DNA from: Welwitschia mirabilis | Taxonomy: Eukaryota; Gnetophyta; Gnetopsida; Welwitschiales | Direction: 5' to 3' | Length of the DNA: 64,000 nt | NCBI GenBank assembly: GCA_051453625.1 | Contig: JBOZIK010000001.1 | Location: 142,722,561-142,786,560 of the forward strand | Shown: in pieces, positions 34,950 through 46,250 of the stretch | How positions within the stretch are numbered: position 1 is the first letter of the stretch | Layout: every line of letters starts with the position of its first letter | Notes under the pieces: model-generated | The model's database searches: none | What the model was told of the DNA's origin: nothing | What the model saw: the letters and a program-made list of their open reading frames with translations, nothing else | Program-made: the position numbers and the translations under genes

Positions 34950-36025
34950 ATGTGTTTTTAACATGTCAAATGGTATAGGCTCCATTTCACTTCAAGATAA
35001 TGTATTCAATGGTGATGACTATGAATATTGAGCCATTTTAAAGAGGACATTTCTTATTTCACAAGATCTATGGAATCTAGTTATGACAAGTTTTATAGAT
35101 GTGGTGGATCCTACTACATTCGTAATATTAAATGATTATTCGAAGAAAAACTTCCATGTGTAGAGGAAGGCAAATGCAAAAGCTTTATTTGTCATCCAAA
35201 CTAATGTTAATAGGAAAATCTTTTCAAAGATTATTAAGAACAAGACACCAAAGGAAGCTTGGGAAGCTTTCTAAGTTTCCTACAAAGGATCTATCAAAGT
35301 CCATATTGTTAAGCTTTAAATGCTAAGGAGAGAATTTGAGCCTTTGCAAATAAAAAACTTAGAATACATTAATTAATTTATCAATAGAGTGTAGGAAATT
35401 ACAAATGATCTACGTTCAGTAGGTCATAAGTTTGATGAATCTGCAATTGTTATAAAAGTATTATAAAGTTTGTCTTGATTATTTGATTCTATCATCTTTA
35501 CAATTGAGGAAGCATGCGATCGTTTAAAATTTACCATGGTTGAGCTCATTGGAAGCCTAAATACATATAAGAAAAGGATGATAGTTCATGATAGAAATTT
35601 TGCACATGAATTTAAGAGCCAAGTAAGTACTTAAAAATTCTCTAAGAAGAAAGATTTTTAGAATTCATTAAGAGATTCCTTTAGCTCTCAAGAAAATATT
35701 CATGGAAAAGGAGACCTAAAGAAGAGATTCCAAAGTAGAAATTAAAAAGGTAGTACATTTTTTGCTTATTGTAAGATGTCAAATCATGATGAAACATAAT
35801 GTCTTAAGAAAACAAAAGATCAAAGAATGTAGAAATAAATGAATCTCTTTTACATGCAAGATGAAGAAGACATTAAATTATTCTTCAGTCAGGAGGAAGT
35901 ATCATATTTTTTACAAGATACTAAGAATGGTACCAATGATGCTTGAAGTCTAAATAGTGGTTGCAATAATTACATGACTTAAAATAAAAGATTTTTCTCA
36001 GATCTTTATTCTTATGATGAAAACA
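34950..36025 (+). pseudogene. R5 gag and protease start
   Basis: The copia gag starts with F-N-G-D-D-Y-E-Y-W-A near 35008, the family 'F-x-G-x-N-Y-x-x-W' opening (UBN2-type gag). Then come K-T-P-K-E-A-W-E-A-F near 35244 and a long readable tail. The zinc knuckle at 35761-35803 keeps C...H...C but has Phe for the first cysteine and a stop before the last. At 35950 N-S-G-C-N-N-Y-M-T fits the protease D-S-G-C-S-x-H-M-T with the catalytic Asp changed to Asn (AAT at 35953-35955). The frame is cut by R6 at about 36025 and resumes at 45056. Confidence 0.85.
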
Positions 36026-37190
36026 TTAAAATTCCTCGAGGGGGGATGAATTAGAATAATGATCAATTTTAAATTCAAAACATAATTTTAAAATGAAATT
36101 AATTAGATTTAAAAATAAAAACTAAATATGAGAAAAATAAGAAAAAAAGAAAATAATCAGCCCATAAGATTTATAATGGTTTAACAACGTGCCTACTCCA
36201 CTTTTCAAGGAAAGACAAGATGTCATCTTCTTTGGTTCTCTTATGACTCTTGAATTGATGATTTTCTGGTTAATCATCAACCCCTCATATAATAGTAATG
36301 ATTTTATAGGCTTATCATCAACCTCACACATAGTAGTGATGATTTTCTAGGCTTTTTATCACCCTCTCACAATTGGAGTTTTTTAAAGGCTTAGACTTAA
36401 TCACATGAAGGATAGAGAAAAAAACAAGTTATGTCTCAAGCATAGATGCAATAATGTAGGATATAATCTAAATGAATACATAACATAGGACTACTAATTA
36501 CAAATAGATTACCAAAGATTAGTTTTAGTTCACTTCACAAAACCATATATGTGTTTGTATTTCGTTAATCCTAATAAAGCATTTTTTGCTCCTTTTAAAG
36601 AGAAGGAAAAAATAGCTATTAAAGGGAAATACTAAATGATGATTCTGATGCATGTCAATCTAATGTTCTAATTAAATTCATATTTCCAATATAATTGAAT
36701 GTTGTACTAGAATAGCATAGTCATTGAAAATCACTGCACTTTCACTTGAAGAAGACTGTTTTTCTAATAGTTAAAAGGAATGATACTTGCCTTAGGAATT
36801 GGGGATGTCCTCACTCCTAAGGGGGTGGATGTCTACCCTTAAGGTAGTGTAGGCATCTGCACTACTAAAAGTATAGGAACATCCACCTTAAAAAGGGATG
36901 GACATCCACACTTGCAATAGGTATAGACTGGAAAAAAACCTGAATGGAGTGGGATCGATGGACTATTTGGAGTTGGGACATCCATACCTAAGACCTGTCA
37001 ATCACGGTTTTTTTTGGCTTGAGACCTATCATAAATATAATTTACCCACAAGTAGAGGGGATGTTTGCCCTATTTTGAGTAAGAACATCTAAATGCAAAG
37101 GTTAAATTTTTAAGGTAATCATGATAAGTAATGATCATCTTTTTTCTTGATTTTCATGCCTATTAGAATCATCAAAATCTTATATTTATA
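36026..37190 (-). mobile_element. R6 3' LTR (about 1165 bp)
   Basis: Similar along its length to 43859-45055. Both share the start ttaaaattcct(c/a)gaggggg, a minus-strand 69-77-codon open frame (36122-36331 and 43931-44161) that is homologous between copies, and the end atcttata(t/c)ttata. The shared open frame is LTR sequence rather than a gene. Confidence 0.85.
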
Positions 37191-37204
37191 ATCTCCCCCT
37201 TTTC
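37191..37204 (-). other. Polypurine tract of R6
   Basis: The minus strand reads GAAAAGGGGGAGAT directly before the 3' LTR. This is the usual wording at this place in plant copia elements. Confidence 0.75.
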
Positions 37205-39139
37205 AATGATGACAAATCCATTAATTTGAAGAACCTATTCAAAATAACATTCCCCTAAATTTGATGACTAACTCATCCAGAGTTTAATCTCCCTGTTAGA
37301 ATGATACAATGATATAACTATCATATCTCTTATAGTACTTGAATTACTTCCCTTTTTGTCATCATTGATTCTAAAAGAAAAATAAGTAATAGATGAAAAT
37401 ACCCATGAAAAGCATGTGAATAATGTAATAATAATAAGCATAAATGATGGAAATGGTATAGTTTATATTAACCATTAAATGAAAAGATGATTTGCATATT
37501 TATTAGTTTGAAGTAGATAAGAATGAGCTTGGACTGACAAACAAACAAACATAATATACACAAGGATATAAATAGATGAAAGAAAGATAAAGATACATTT
37601 AACTAGATTCCATCACATTTTCATTGCTACTACTATTGCAAGAAGTGGATGCCACCTTCAAATTAAAATCAATAAGAGATTTATTTATTTTAGATAGTTG
37701 AGATGAGATTTATTTAAGCCATTTGTTAATTAAGGAGGTACCCTTTGAGGACTCACTAGATCGCATGCACTTGAATTGCCTAGTAGGAGGAGAATCTAGG
37801 GTTAGATGAGCAATTCCTTTTATAATTCTCATCCGAATAAGAGAGAACTAATCAAATGGCTTTAGTAATTTTATAATTTCATCTTTGACCTTGGTATAGC
37901 TACCTAGTAATGACATATATTAGTGATAAGACCTCCATATGGTAGTTCTACTAAACTCATAGATGTGTATGAAGCCATGTTTTGTAGAATTACTTGAGAT
38001 AGGATGAGTTGAATTCTTTGATTATAATAATACATTACATAAGCACACAGAGGAGATACTTCATCCATGTGAATAACCTTTGAAATGAAATTACTAAAAA
38101 TAACATGAAAGAGTACATTGAAGATTGGCTTTAGGAATCGAATGGGAATGGTAGTTCACCACTCCTCTTGTGTTTCAAATCAAACTTCATTGAGATCATT
38201 TTTGAAAACTAAACTATCTAAAAACTAAAGAGACATGCACATATTATACATAGTCTAATGGAAATCCAATAGCAATAGAGATCATTTTAAGATCAATATC
38301 AATCTCAATAACATATAGATTTGAAATAAACTAATTTTGCTCATGCTGTTAGAAACCATTAAAATAAAACATATGAATCAAATTCAATAAATAATGAGTA
38401 TGAGGGTTTAGAATATAAGTCCAACATAACTCTTCCAACCTAGGTAGGATATTGAAATAATATCTGAATGAGTCCTATAAAATAACCCTCTTTAGAGTAA
38501 GAGGCTTCTTATTGAATCTTTAAGTACACATTGCCTTTTGGTGTAGGAGTCATAAAAATGGGATCTGTTTTCTTACCTTTACATTTGTCCTTTCTTAAAA
38601 TGGAAATCTTTGGCCTTGACATGATGGAAAAGAAGAGGAAGAAGCAAAAAAAAAAAAAAAAAAAGCTATTGAAAAAGGAAAAATATAAAGAAAAAAAACT
38701 AACAAAGGAATATTTAATTTTAAGGGCTTAACCAGTAGAAAGAAACAAGATGAGATAAAAGAAAGAGAGGATGATTGAATTTATAAAGGCAAATAGCCAA
38801 GGAGGGTTTTAATAGAATAAAATATGAATTCATGTCTGCTAGATGCATGGATGTCTAGCCTTTTAAAGAATAGATGTTTGGCCTCCACTTGGTCTAAGAT
38901 CCACTCTCAGGTGGATGAATATCTAGAATTCTAAGGAGGTGGATGTCTAAACCCCTAGAGTGATAAGAAGATGTGTTGATAAGAGGAAAAATAACACATT
39001 TGAACAAAAATGAAAATAAAACTACAAACAATATTAGAAAGGGAAAATTGATGCTCTTAATGCATTAAAAGACTTCATAAAATGTTTAAATTTTGATTTT
39101 AAATTTAAAAATAAAAATCATACCTTGGTTGGACATGTT
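37205..39139 (-). pseudogene. R6 region between RNase H and polypurine tract, possible extra 3' frame
   Basis: About 1.9 kb with no copia pol homology. SIRE/Maximus-type elements carry an additional reading frame here. On the minus strand, 37700-38200 has a broken frame with words such as V-S-P-L-C-A-Y-V and L-P-Y-G-G-L-I-T. They recall the 'putative plant transposon protein' domain, but the match is weak. A purine-rich stretch with 19-20 A lies near 38646. 38840-38960 contains several ggatgtct words like those in the R6 LTRs. Confidence 0.35.
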
Positions 39140-39300
39140 CCTATTCCTAACTCAATCCTCGAAAGATTAAATCTTGCTTCTAAAAGTGGCTTGATAAATA
39201 GGTTGCTAAGTTGTTTATCTATCAACACATAATCGAGCTGAACTATTATGGATGTGGACATGGGAGTGCAAACCTATTTCACATTATTATATTTATACAT
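39140..39300 (-). pseudogene. R6 RNase H C-terminal tail
   Basis: The minus strand translates as V-Q-L-D-Y-V-L-I-D-K-Q-L-S-N, then F-I-K-P-L-L-E-A-R-F and R-I-E-L-G-I. It matches the copia ending 'E-Y-V-x-T-x-x-Q-L-A-D-I-F-T-K-P-L-x-x-x-R-F...E-L-G'. It sits a few hundred bases after the integrase start, so RT and most of RNase H are deleted. Confidence 0.75.
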
Positions 39301-40260
39301 ATTTACACACTCCTTAAAATACTTTGATTAGCATAGGGATAAAAAGAAATTAATCTCTTCAATCAAGCTTTTATGCATATCCTTTGACAAATCAAGTGTT
39401 AGTTTTTCATTAATAACTTCAAAATTTCTATGATCATTTCTTAATGATGAGGCTCTTTCTATTCTAAATCTTTTTGTAAAGATGGTAAAGCTTATCAAAA
39501 GCATTAGGATTAAAAATAAAAGATTTAATCTATGTATAGTGAATAAAATTATTAATCATCATAAAATATCTTTTACCATTTAGAATTTGAAGTTTTCTAG
39601 GCCCTACTAAATCTATGTGCAACTACTCTAGAGGTCCTTAAAGGGATATGTCAAATTTGGTTTTAAAAATAAGACTTTAGGATTTTCCCTATTTGATACT
39701 ATTTACACAAGACAAAATTTAAAAACCTAAGTTTGGATGAACCTCTAATTACCTCTTGTGAAGATATGGTCTTTAAGTTTGAAACATGTGAAAGAATTAT
39801 TCTTCTATGCTTGAGATGTTCTTGAGTTACTTGAGTAAAACCACACAACTCTTTAGCATTACAGTTACCTCCTATAGAATACAATTTTCCTATACAATGG
39901 AAAGTTAAAGGTTTCTTATTGCTAGATATATTCTTTACCACACACTTATTTTTATCAAAACTAACTATATTTCCTTTTTTACACATTTGAGTAATATGCA
40001 ATAGATTATGCTTGAGACCATCTACATACAAAACATCATCAATTTTTGAAAGATTAAATTCACAAACCATACCTTTTCTCTTGATGAGTGCTTTTCAATT
40101 ATCACTAAAGGAAACCTCTTCTCCATCATAATTAACAAGTGTATGAAATTATCTTCTATTATCAATCATATATTTTGAACATCCACTATTTAAGTATCAT
40201 CTAGAATGCTCCCTTGCTTTAAGAGTAGTCTAAATAAGAAATTATTTGATGGATTCCTTT
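39300..40260 (-). pseudogene. R6 protease, gag-pre-integrase and integrase start
   Basis: The minus strand gives L-N-S-G-C-S-K-Y-M near 40210 (protease, Asp changed to Asn), then D-V-L-Y-V-D-G-L-K-H-N-L-L near 40030 (gag-pre-integrase, open from 40070 to 39699), then H-R-R-I...L-S-H-V-S-N-L near 39790. The integrase core opening H-I-D-L-V-G-P-R near 39610 and K-R-Y-F-M-M-I near 39570 are recognisable. Homology fades by about 39400. The 123-codon open stretch is the longest N-free frame in the window; it is a fragment of a polyprotein of well over 1000 codons. Confidence 0.85.
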
Positions 40261-40789
40261 TTAATCCAACTTTTCTTAATGTTAGATTAATTATTCATTA
40301 CTTTTGATTTTCACAAAAACATGTTACTTGTATAATGGAGAAAAGTTCCCTTTTTGATTGAATAAGAAAATCTAAGATGCCCTTGGATTCCATAATAGGA
40401 GCATCAAATATGAAAAGAATTTAAATTATTTACCATCAAAGAACAACTATTGTGATCATAGTTTACCTTATTGGAGTAATATAAGATAGTAGCATTGAGT
40501 TTTCCTACATCCTTTAACTCTATGTTAAAAAATAAATAGTCTTATTTTCATCTACAAGATTTTTAGTAGGATTATCCAGATTTTTATTGGCTAAGTCATG
40601 TTTAGTTTGTAGAGACAATAATTTGAATCTTAAATCCTTATTTTTACAAACTAAATCTTTACCAAAAAAAAAAATTATTTATAGGTTCTTTAATATTTTC
40701 AAAATTTTCAGTTATTACCTCTTTCTCATTCAAGATTACATGCTCATCCTTGGTAGTTGATATGAAGGTATACTATTTAGTGATGGCTA

Positions 40790-41284
40790 ACAATTTGCAC
40801 TCCTCTTTTTCATCTTAAGATGTCTCTAAATTAGATTCTTCCTCATCATTCCAAGTAACTTCAAGGGCTTTCTTTCCTTTGATTTTGACTTTTCATGTAT
40901 TGACACATTCTGATGTTGTGTGTCCAAATACGTTGCACTTAAATCATTACAAAGGTTTCTTGTTTCTATCAAAGTTCTTAAAAGAATCTTTCTCCTTATT
41001 GTCATCAAATCTTTTTCTATTAAGGTATCTTTGTTTTTTAAAAAATATTATGAAATTTTTGGCTAAAAGGGCTAAATCCTCATCACCTTCTTCATTACTG
41101 GAACATTCTTTACATTGATTTAGATATTTCAAGAAATATTATTTATCCTAGGTTTCTCATCATTCATAATGATAGCTTCATATGCCATAAAAGATTATTT
41201 AAGCTCCTCTAGACTCATGATATCTAGATTTTTGCTTTCTTTTATTATAGTAATCTTAGGCCTGAAATGGTTGGGTAAGCCTAT
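40790..41284 (-). pseudogene. R6 gag, second part with zinc knuckle
   Basis: Immediately after R7 (minus strand order) the frame reads L-P-N-H-F-R-P-K-I-T, then K-E-S-K-N-L-D and S-L-E-E-L-K. These are family words that directly continue the part left of R7. The charged D-L-A-L-L-A-K block (41060) is followed by the zinc knuckle near 40930: stop-F-K-C-N-V-F-G-H-T-T-S-E-C, where a TGA sits exactly at the first cysteine. K-K-A-L-E-V-T-W-N-D follows, as is usual. Confidence 0.8.
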
Positions 41285-41606
41285 TGCAGTGTGAATTTAT
41301 GCAATTTGGAAACACTTTAGATAAACCTATTAATCAAATAACTTGTAAAAAACACACTCAAGTATAGAAGGGAGTTCATTCAAATGTTGTAATCCCAATG
41401 AAGGCACTAGGCTCAGAGTTAGAGAATTGATTTCTAAGAGTGTTTTTAATATTTATCTTTTAGTGCCTAAAAGTAAATAACAATGCATAAGAAATGTAAG
41501 ATAAATGGATATGAAATGTAGTGAATGGAAATGGAAATGGAAATGGATTCTACTTAGATCTTAGTCCTTCTGTCACAAGAACTACCTTATTTATAAATTA
41601 TATTAA

Positions 41607-41706
41607 NNNNNNNNNNNNNNNNNNNNNNNNNNNNNNNNNNNNNNNNNNNNNNNNNNNNNNNNNNNNNNNNNNNNNNNNNNNNNNNNNNNNNNNNNNNNNN
41701 NNNNNN
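41607..41706. other. Assembly gap, 100 N, flanks duplicated
   Basis: 77 bases (41530-41606) recur at 41707-41783. The R1 LTR is continuous at the equivalent point. Confidence 0.9.
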
Positions 41707-42076
41707 AATGGAAATGGAAATGGATTCTACTTAGATCTTAGTCCTTCTGTCACAAGAACTACCTTATTTATAAATTATATTAATTAAGAAGGGCCTGTAA
41801 CTAATTCTTAATCAATATAAAGTATGAGATCTATCTAAGTAAGATAAGTAATGAAATATGAAATGGAATGGAAAATTAATACAAATATAACTACTAATAA
41901 AGGTCAATCTTAACAAAGGTTACCCTTATAATCTAGATAAATCATAGAGTTATCATAATAAACTATGATTAATGTAAATCATAATGAACATAAAAAATGG
42001 AAATGAAATAATAATTATATTGATTCAAAAGAGTATTCAAGAATATTACATCCACTTACAAATAGAATAACAACAT

Positions 42077-42415
42077 NNNNNNNNNNNNNNNNNNNNNNNN
42101 NNNNNNNNNNNNNNNNNNNNNNNNNNNNNNNNNNNNNNNNNNNNNNNNNNNNNNNNNNNNNNNNNNNNNNNNNNNNNNNNNNNNNNNNNNNNNNNNNNNN
42201 NNNNNNNNNNNNNNNNNNNNNNNNNNNNNNNNNNNNNNNNNNNNNNNNNNNNNNNNNNNNNNNNNNNNNNNNNNNNNNNNNNNNNNNNNNNNNNNNNNNN
42301 NNNNNNNNNNNNNNNNNNNNNNNNNNNNNNNNNNNNNNNNNNNNNNNNNNNNNNNNNNNNNNNNNNNNNNNNNNNNNNNNNNNNNNNNNNNNNNNNNNNN
42401 NNNNNNNNNNNNNNN
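42077..42415. other. Assembly gap, 339 N, flanks duplicated
   Basis: 77 bases (42000-42076) recur at 42416-42492. The R1 LTR is continuous at the equivalent point, so the N length does not represent missing LTR. Confidence 0.9.
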
Positions 42416-43335
42416 GAAATGAAATAATAATTATATTGATTCAAAAGAGTATTCAAGAATATTACATCCACTTACAAATAGAATAACAACATGTCAATGG
42501 AAGAGACTCATCCTAACACCAACGAAACTCCTTTCTGTAGCTTTAGATGGACCTCTTGCCCTTCAATTCTCTATCACAAGTATTAGAAATAAAAGATGGT
42601 TTTGAAGTAAGAATAAGAGGGTATTTATAGCTTTACATTGAAAGTTCTAGAACCATAACCCTAGAAGTCAAGGAGAAAACCCTAGTAGCTCAAATGGGTC
42701 ACTTGATCCTATTTACAAAAATATTTCTTTTTGAACATGTAAAAACAGCTATTGTTTCACTTGTCATTGGGACGATATAGGGGACATCACCATATGCCAC
42801 ATGTCTCCATGTCCTACTATTAGCACTGCAGCTTCTATCCATGTTAACAATTTCATTGTCGTACCTTTCATGGGGATGACATAGGGGATGTCACCATTTG
42901 CCATATATCTTCATGTTCCATTATCAGCCCTGTAGCTGGCTCCAATTATGTCATTATTTCTCATGTCATGGTGACAATAATGGGTATGACACCTACATAA
43001 AAATGATGCTTTGACAACTCTAAACTCCAGTCCAAATTATTATTATAATGGATAAATATAGTGTTATCATCCACTCTGTCATAGGGATGATAGTGGAGAT
43101 GACACCTTTCCAAAGCTGCTCAAGTAAAGCAAATCAACCTTCTTCATCATTAGTCTTCTTCAACATGCTAAGTATTAGAACATGCCTGAAATTCCTCTAA
43201 TTATGTTAAGAATTACATGTTTTTGTGATCATAGTAGTGACTCTTCATAATGAGCAGAATTACATACAACCCTATATAAACATCCTGTAAAAGTAATCCA
43301 AATACACTATCAAGTTCCTACAAATTGACATCACA

Positions 43336-43845
43336 ATAAATCTCTTTAAGATTTTTGGCATAACTCTTTATTATAAAATATTTTCTCAAAGAACCCACAT
43401 TGTATTCACAATGTCCATAACCTTGGTCACGTATGTAGTGATAGATTTTTGTTCTTCCATTCTAATGTTTTCAAATTGAGTTGTTAATAATTGTAAGTAA
43501 TATCAAGGGTATTCCAGATTTCCTTTGTAGAGAAACACTAAACTACTTGGTTATACTCTTCAAACTAAAGGCATAAATAAGTGCATTTATTACTTTTATG
43601 TTAATTTTTGCTTCCTCCTTCTATTCATCAGACCAACCTACTAATGCAATAGTGGGTTTTAAGTAATCACACACAATAATATCTCAAGTATTTAAATCAA
43701 GAGATTTAAAAAAATATCATTTTAGTCTTCCAAAAAGAATAGTTTAGTCCATTGAAATAAGGTGGCCTTGAGATAAAATGACCTTCATTAGCAATAAATC
43801 CCATTAGATCAGTTAGAGTAATTAAGCTCTATCAAGAGTAATCTT
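43336..43845 (-). pseudogene. R6 gag, first part
   Basis: From the primer side on the minus strand: P-P-Y-F-N-G-L-N-Y-S-F-W-K-T-K-M near 43760, the conserved opening of this copia gag type (DUF4219 followed by UBN2). Next come W-D-I-I-V-C-D-Y and a V-M-D-I-V-N-T block with R-V-M-P-K-I-L-K near 43350, where R7 interrupts the frame. Stops are few for this window. Confidence 0.85.
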
Positions 43846-43858
43846 GCTTTAATATCCA
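43846..43858 (-). other. Primer-binding site of R6, tRNA-iMet type, decayed
   Basis: The minus strand reads TGGATATTAAAGC against TGGTATCAGAGC; it directly follows the 5' LTR. A second look-alike (TTGATAGAGC, about 43825-43834) lies 20 bases downstream. Confidence 0.7.
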
Positions 43859-45055
43859 TTAAAATTCCTAGAGGGGGATGATTAGGAATAATGATTAATT
43901 TTAAATCCAAAAATTGATTCTAAAATGAAATTAATTAGCTGTATAAATAAGAACTAAATCTAAAAAAAAGTAAAATAGAAAGATAATTAGCCCACAATAT
44001 TTATAGTTGTTCAATAATGTGCCTATTTCACTCTTTAAGGAGAGACAAGATGTTATCTTCCTTGATTTCTTTAGCACTTTTGAACTAATGATTTTTTGGG
44101 TGATCATCAACCCCTCATACAATAGTGATGATTTTTTAGACTTATCATCAACCTCACACATAAGAGTGATGATTTTCTAGTCTTATTATTAACCTCTTAT
44201 ACTTGGAGTCTTTTAAAGCCTCAGACTTAATCACAAGAAGAATAGAAGAAAAACAAGTTATACCTTAAGCACAGATGCAATAATGTAGGATATAATTTAG
44301 ATGAATACACAAGATAGGATAACCAATTACAAATAGATAACCAAAATTAGTTTTAGTTCACTTCACAAAACTATATATGTGTTTGTATTTCAATAACCTT
44401 AGCGAAGTAGTTTTTGCCCCTTTTAAAGAGAAGGGAAAATTAGCTATTAAAGGGAAATCCTAAATGATGATTCAAATGCATGTCAATATAATATTCCAAT
44501 TAAATTAATATTTCTAATGTGATTAAATAACATGATAGAAGAGAATAACCATTGAAAATCACCATGCATTTACTTGAAGAATATTATTTTTCTAGCAGTT
44601 AGAAGAAAGTACTTCCACCTTACGAATTAGAGATGTACTTGCTCTTAGTGGATGGACATCTACCCTCAAGGTAGTGCAAAAATCAGTACTTTTGGAAGTG
44701 TGTGAATGTCCACCCTAAAAATAAATGGATATCTGCACCTAACAAAGGTATAGACTAGGAAAAAGTTGAATGGAAGGGGAATGTCTAGGCTATTTGGAAG
44801 GGGGACATCCACACCTAAGATATTCAATTATTTTTCTTGAAAGGAGATGGAAATTCATCCTATTGGAGTGGGAATGTCCAAGATTAAAATCTATCATAGA
44901 TATAAGTCACCCATAAGTAGAGGGAACATCTATCCTGTTTTGAGTGGGGATGTCCACATGCAAAGGTTAGATTCTTAAGATGACTATGATGAATAATGAC
45001 CATCTTTTTGCTTGATTTTCATGCCTATTAGCATCATTGAAATCTTATACTTATA
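43859..45055 (-). mobile_element. R6 5' LTR (about 1197 bp)
   Basis: Partner of 36026-37190. It contains several degenerate ggatgtcca/ggacatcca words at 20-60-base intervals (about 44610-44960), also present in the partner copy (36805-37090). Confidence 0.85.
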
Positions 45056-46250
45056 AAATTTTCCTTTGGTAATGGAAAGAAAATTACAATTAATGGTATT
45101 GACTCTTTTACATTTCTTTTTTAAGTCTCGTAGTAAATGTTTAATCTCTAATATTTATTATAGACCAGCTTTAACTGAAAATCTTTTAAGTGTTGGACAA
45201 TTATGTCATAATGGTTATCATGTATAATTTTTGAATAGGCATTACATGACCTTAAACGATAGGAGGGAAGAAGTTGTTGCTTTTCCTATGACATTAAACA
45301 AGATGTTTGTGCTACAAATTCAGAATGATGTAAAATGTCTTTTAACAACTAAAGACTAAAATCTTTTTTGGCATGCTTATCTTAGATACTTGAATTTTAG
45401 ATGCTAAAGGATATGCATAAAAAAGAATTGGTATGTGAAATGCATGAATCAAATCTTACTAAAAATATAAATTATGAAATTTGTACAATTTCAAAGTTAC
45501 ATAGATTACCTTTTCTCCAAAGAGAATAGGTTTATTTGCATTGTCTAGATCTAGTGCAAATTGATCATTGTGTACCAATGCAAGTGTTAAGTATTGGAAA
45601 AAGTAGATATATGTTTTTTATCATTGAAGATCATTCTAAAAAGACATGGAGTTATTTTTTAAAAATAAAAGATAAAGATTTTGGCTACTTGCAAGAATTT
45701 AAAGCTAAAGTAGGAACTCAAAAAGATGTTTAACTCAAAAAATCAGGTTTAATCAAGGAAGAGAATTTTATTCATAATAATTTCAAGACTTTTGAAAAAA
45801 TCATGGTATCTTTCATCAAATAATAACTGCCTCTACTCCATAATAAAATGGAGTTGTGAAACAAAATAATCAAATAGTTCTAGATATGGCAAGATGCATG
45901 ATGAAGCAAGCCAATTTGTATACTAAATTTTGGATACAAGCTTGTTCTACTATAATTTACAGATAAAATCATATTCTAAGAAATATGATAAAGGGAATAT
46001 TACCATATGAAGTTTGATATGGATGCAAACCTATGATTTTTTATTTTCATGTATTTGATACTCCATGTATTGTGCATATACCTACTCATTCATAATAAAA
46101 GTTAGATGATCAAGGAATTTGTAGTATTTTTATTGGTTATGAAGATAATATTAAAGGATTTAGAATCTATAATCTTTAAAAAATGAAAGTGATAATTGCT
46201 AGAGATGTATATCTCTTTAAGGATTTATTTTTTACTAAAAAGACTTAAGG
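45056..46250 (+). pseudogene. R5 gag-pre-integrase and integrase
   Basis: After R6 the R5 frame resumes with F-G-N-G-K-K-I, then T-E-N-L-L-S-V-G-Q-L near 45175. The integrase core follows near 45536 with L-D-L-V-Q-I-D-H-C, K-S-R-Y-M-F-F-I-I-E-D-H and F-K-A-K-V. Further on N-G-V-V-K-Q-N-N at 45847 stands where the family has N-G-V-V-E-R-K-N: the catalytic Glu is Lys (AAA at 45859-45861). D-M-A-R-C-M-M-K-Q-A, G-C-K-P-M, K-L-D-D-Q-G, I-F-I-G-Y and V-I-I-A-R-D-V close the domain. Identity is certain; activity is lost. Confidence 0.9.

Larger units (their letters stand above)
41285..43335 (-). mobile_element. R7: solo-LTR-like insertion, same family as the R1 LTR (two N gaps inside)
   Basis: Collinear with 362-2787 and in the same orientation. 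The plus strand begins TGCAGTGTGAATTTATGC and ends GACATCACA. R6 gag is readable right up to both ends and continues across it (right: K-I-L-K; left: G-L-P-N-H-F-R-P-K), so R7 is an insertion inside gag without any internal region, as expected for a solo LTR left by recombination. Removing Ns and duplicated flanks gives about 1.46 kb. A target duplication is not recognisable. Two copies of a ggacgatataggggac(a)t-like block lie about 105 bases apart (42770 and 42882). Confidence 0.75.
36026..45055 (-). mobile_element. R6: inner Ty1/copia retrotransposon, inserted in R5
   Basis: LTRs of about 1.17 and 1.20 kb (36026-37190 and 43859-45055) flank a minus-strand interior with primer site, gag, protease, integrase start, an RNase H tail and polypurine tract. 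The host element R5 reads protease on its left and gag-pre-integrase on its right, so the insertion is clean. The flanking five bases (aaaca left, aaatt right) match only partly, so the target duplication is not proven. R6 itself is interrupted by R7 in gag and has lost most of integrase and RT. LTR length and G-rich tract resemble SIRE/Maximus-type plant copias; that lineage call is an inference. Confidence 0.85.

Noticed and set aside
36122-36331. Two homologous minus-strand frames (36122-36331 and 43931-44161) that looked like a small duplicated gene
   Set aside because: They lie at matching places in the two LTRs of R6, so their similarity is explained by the LTR pair.
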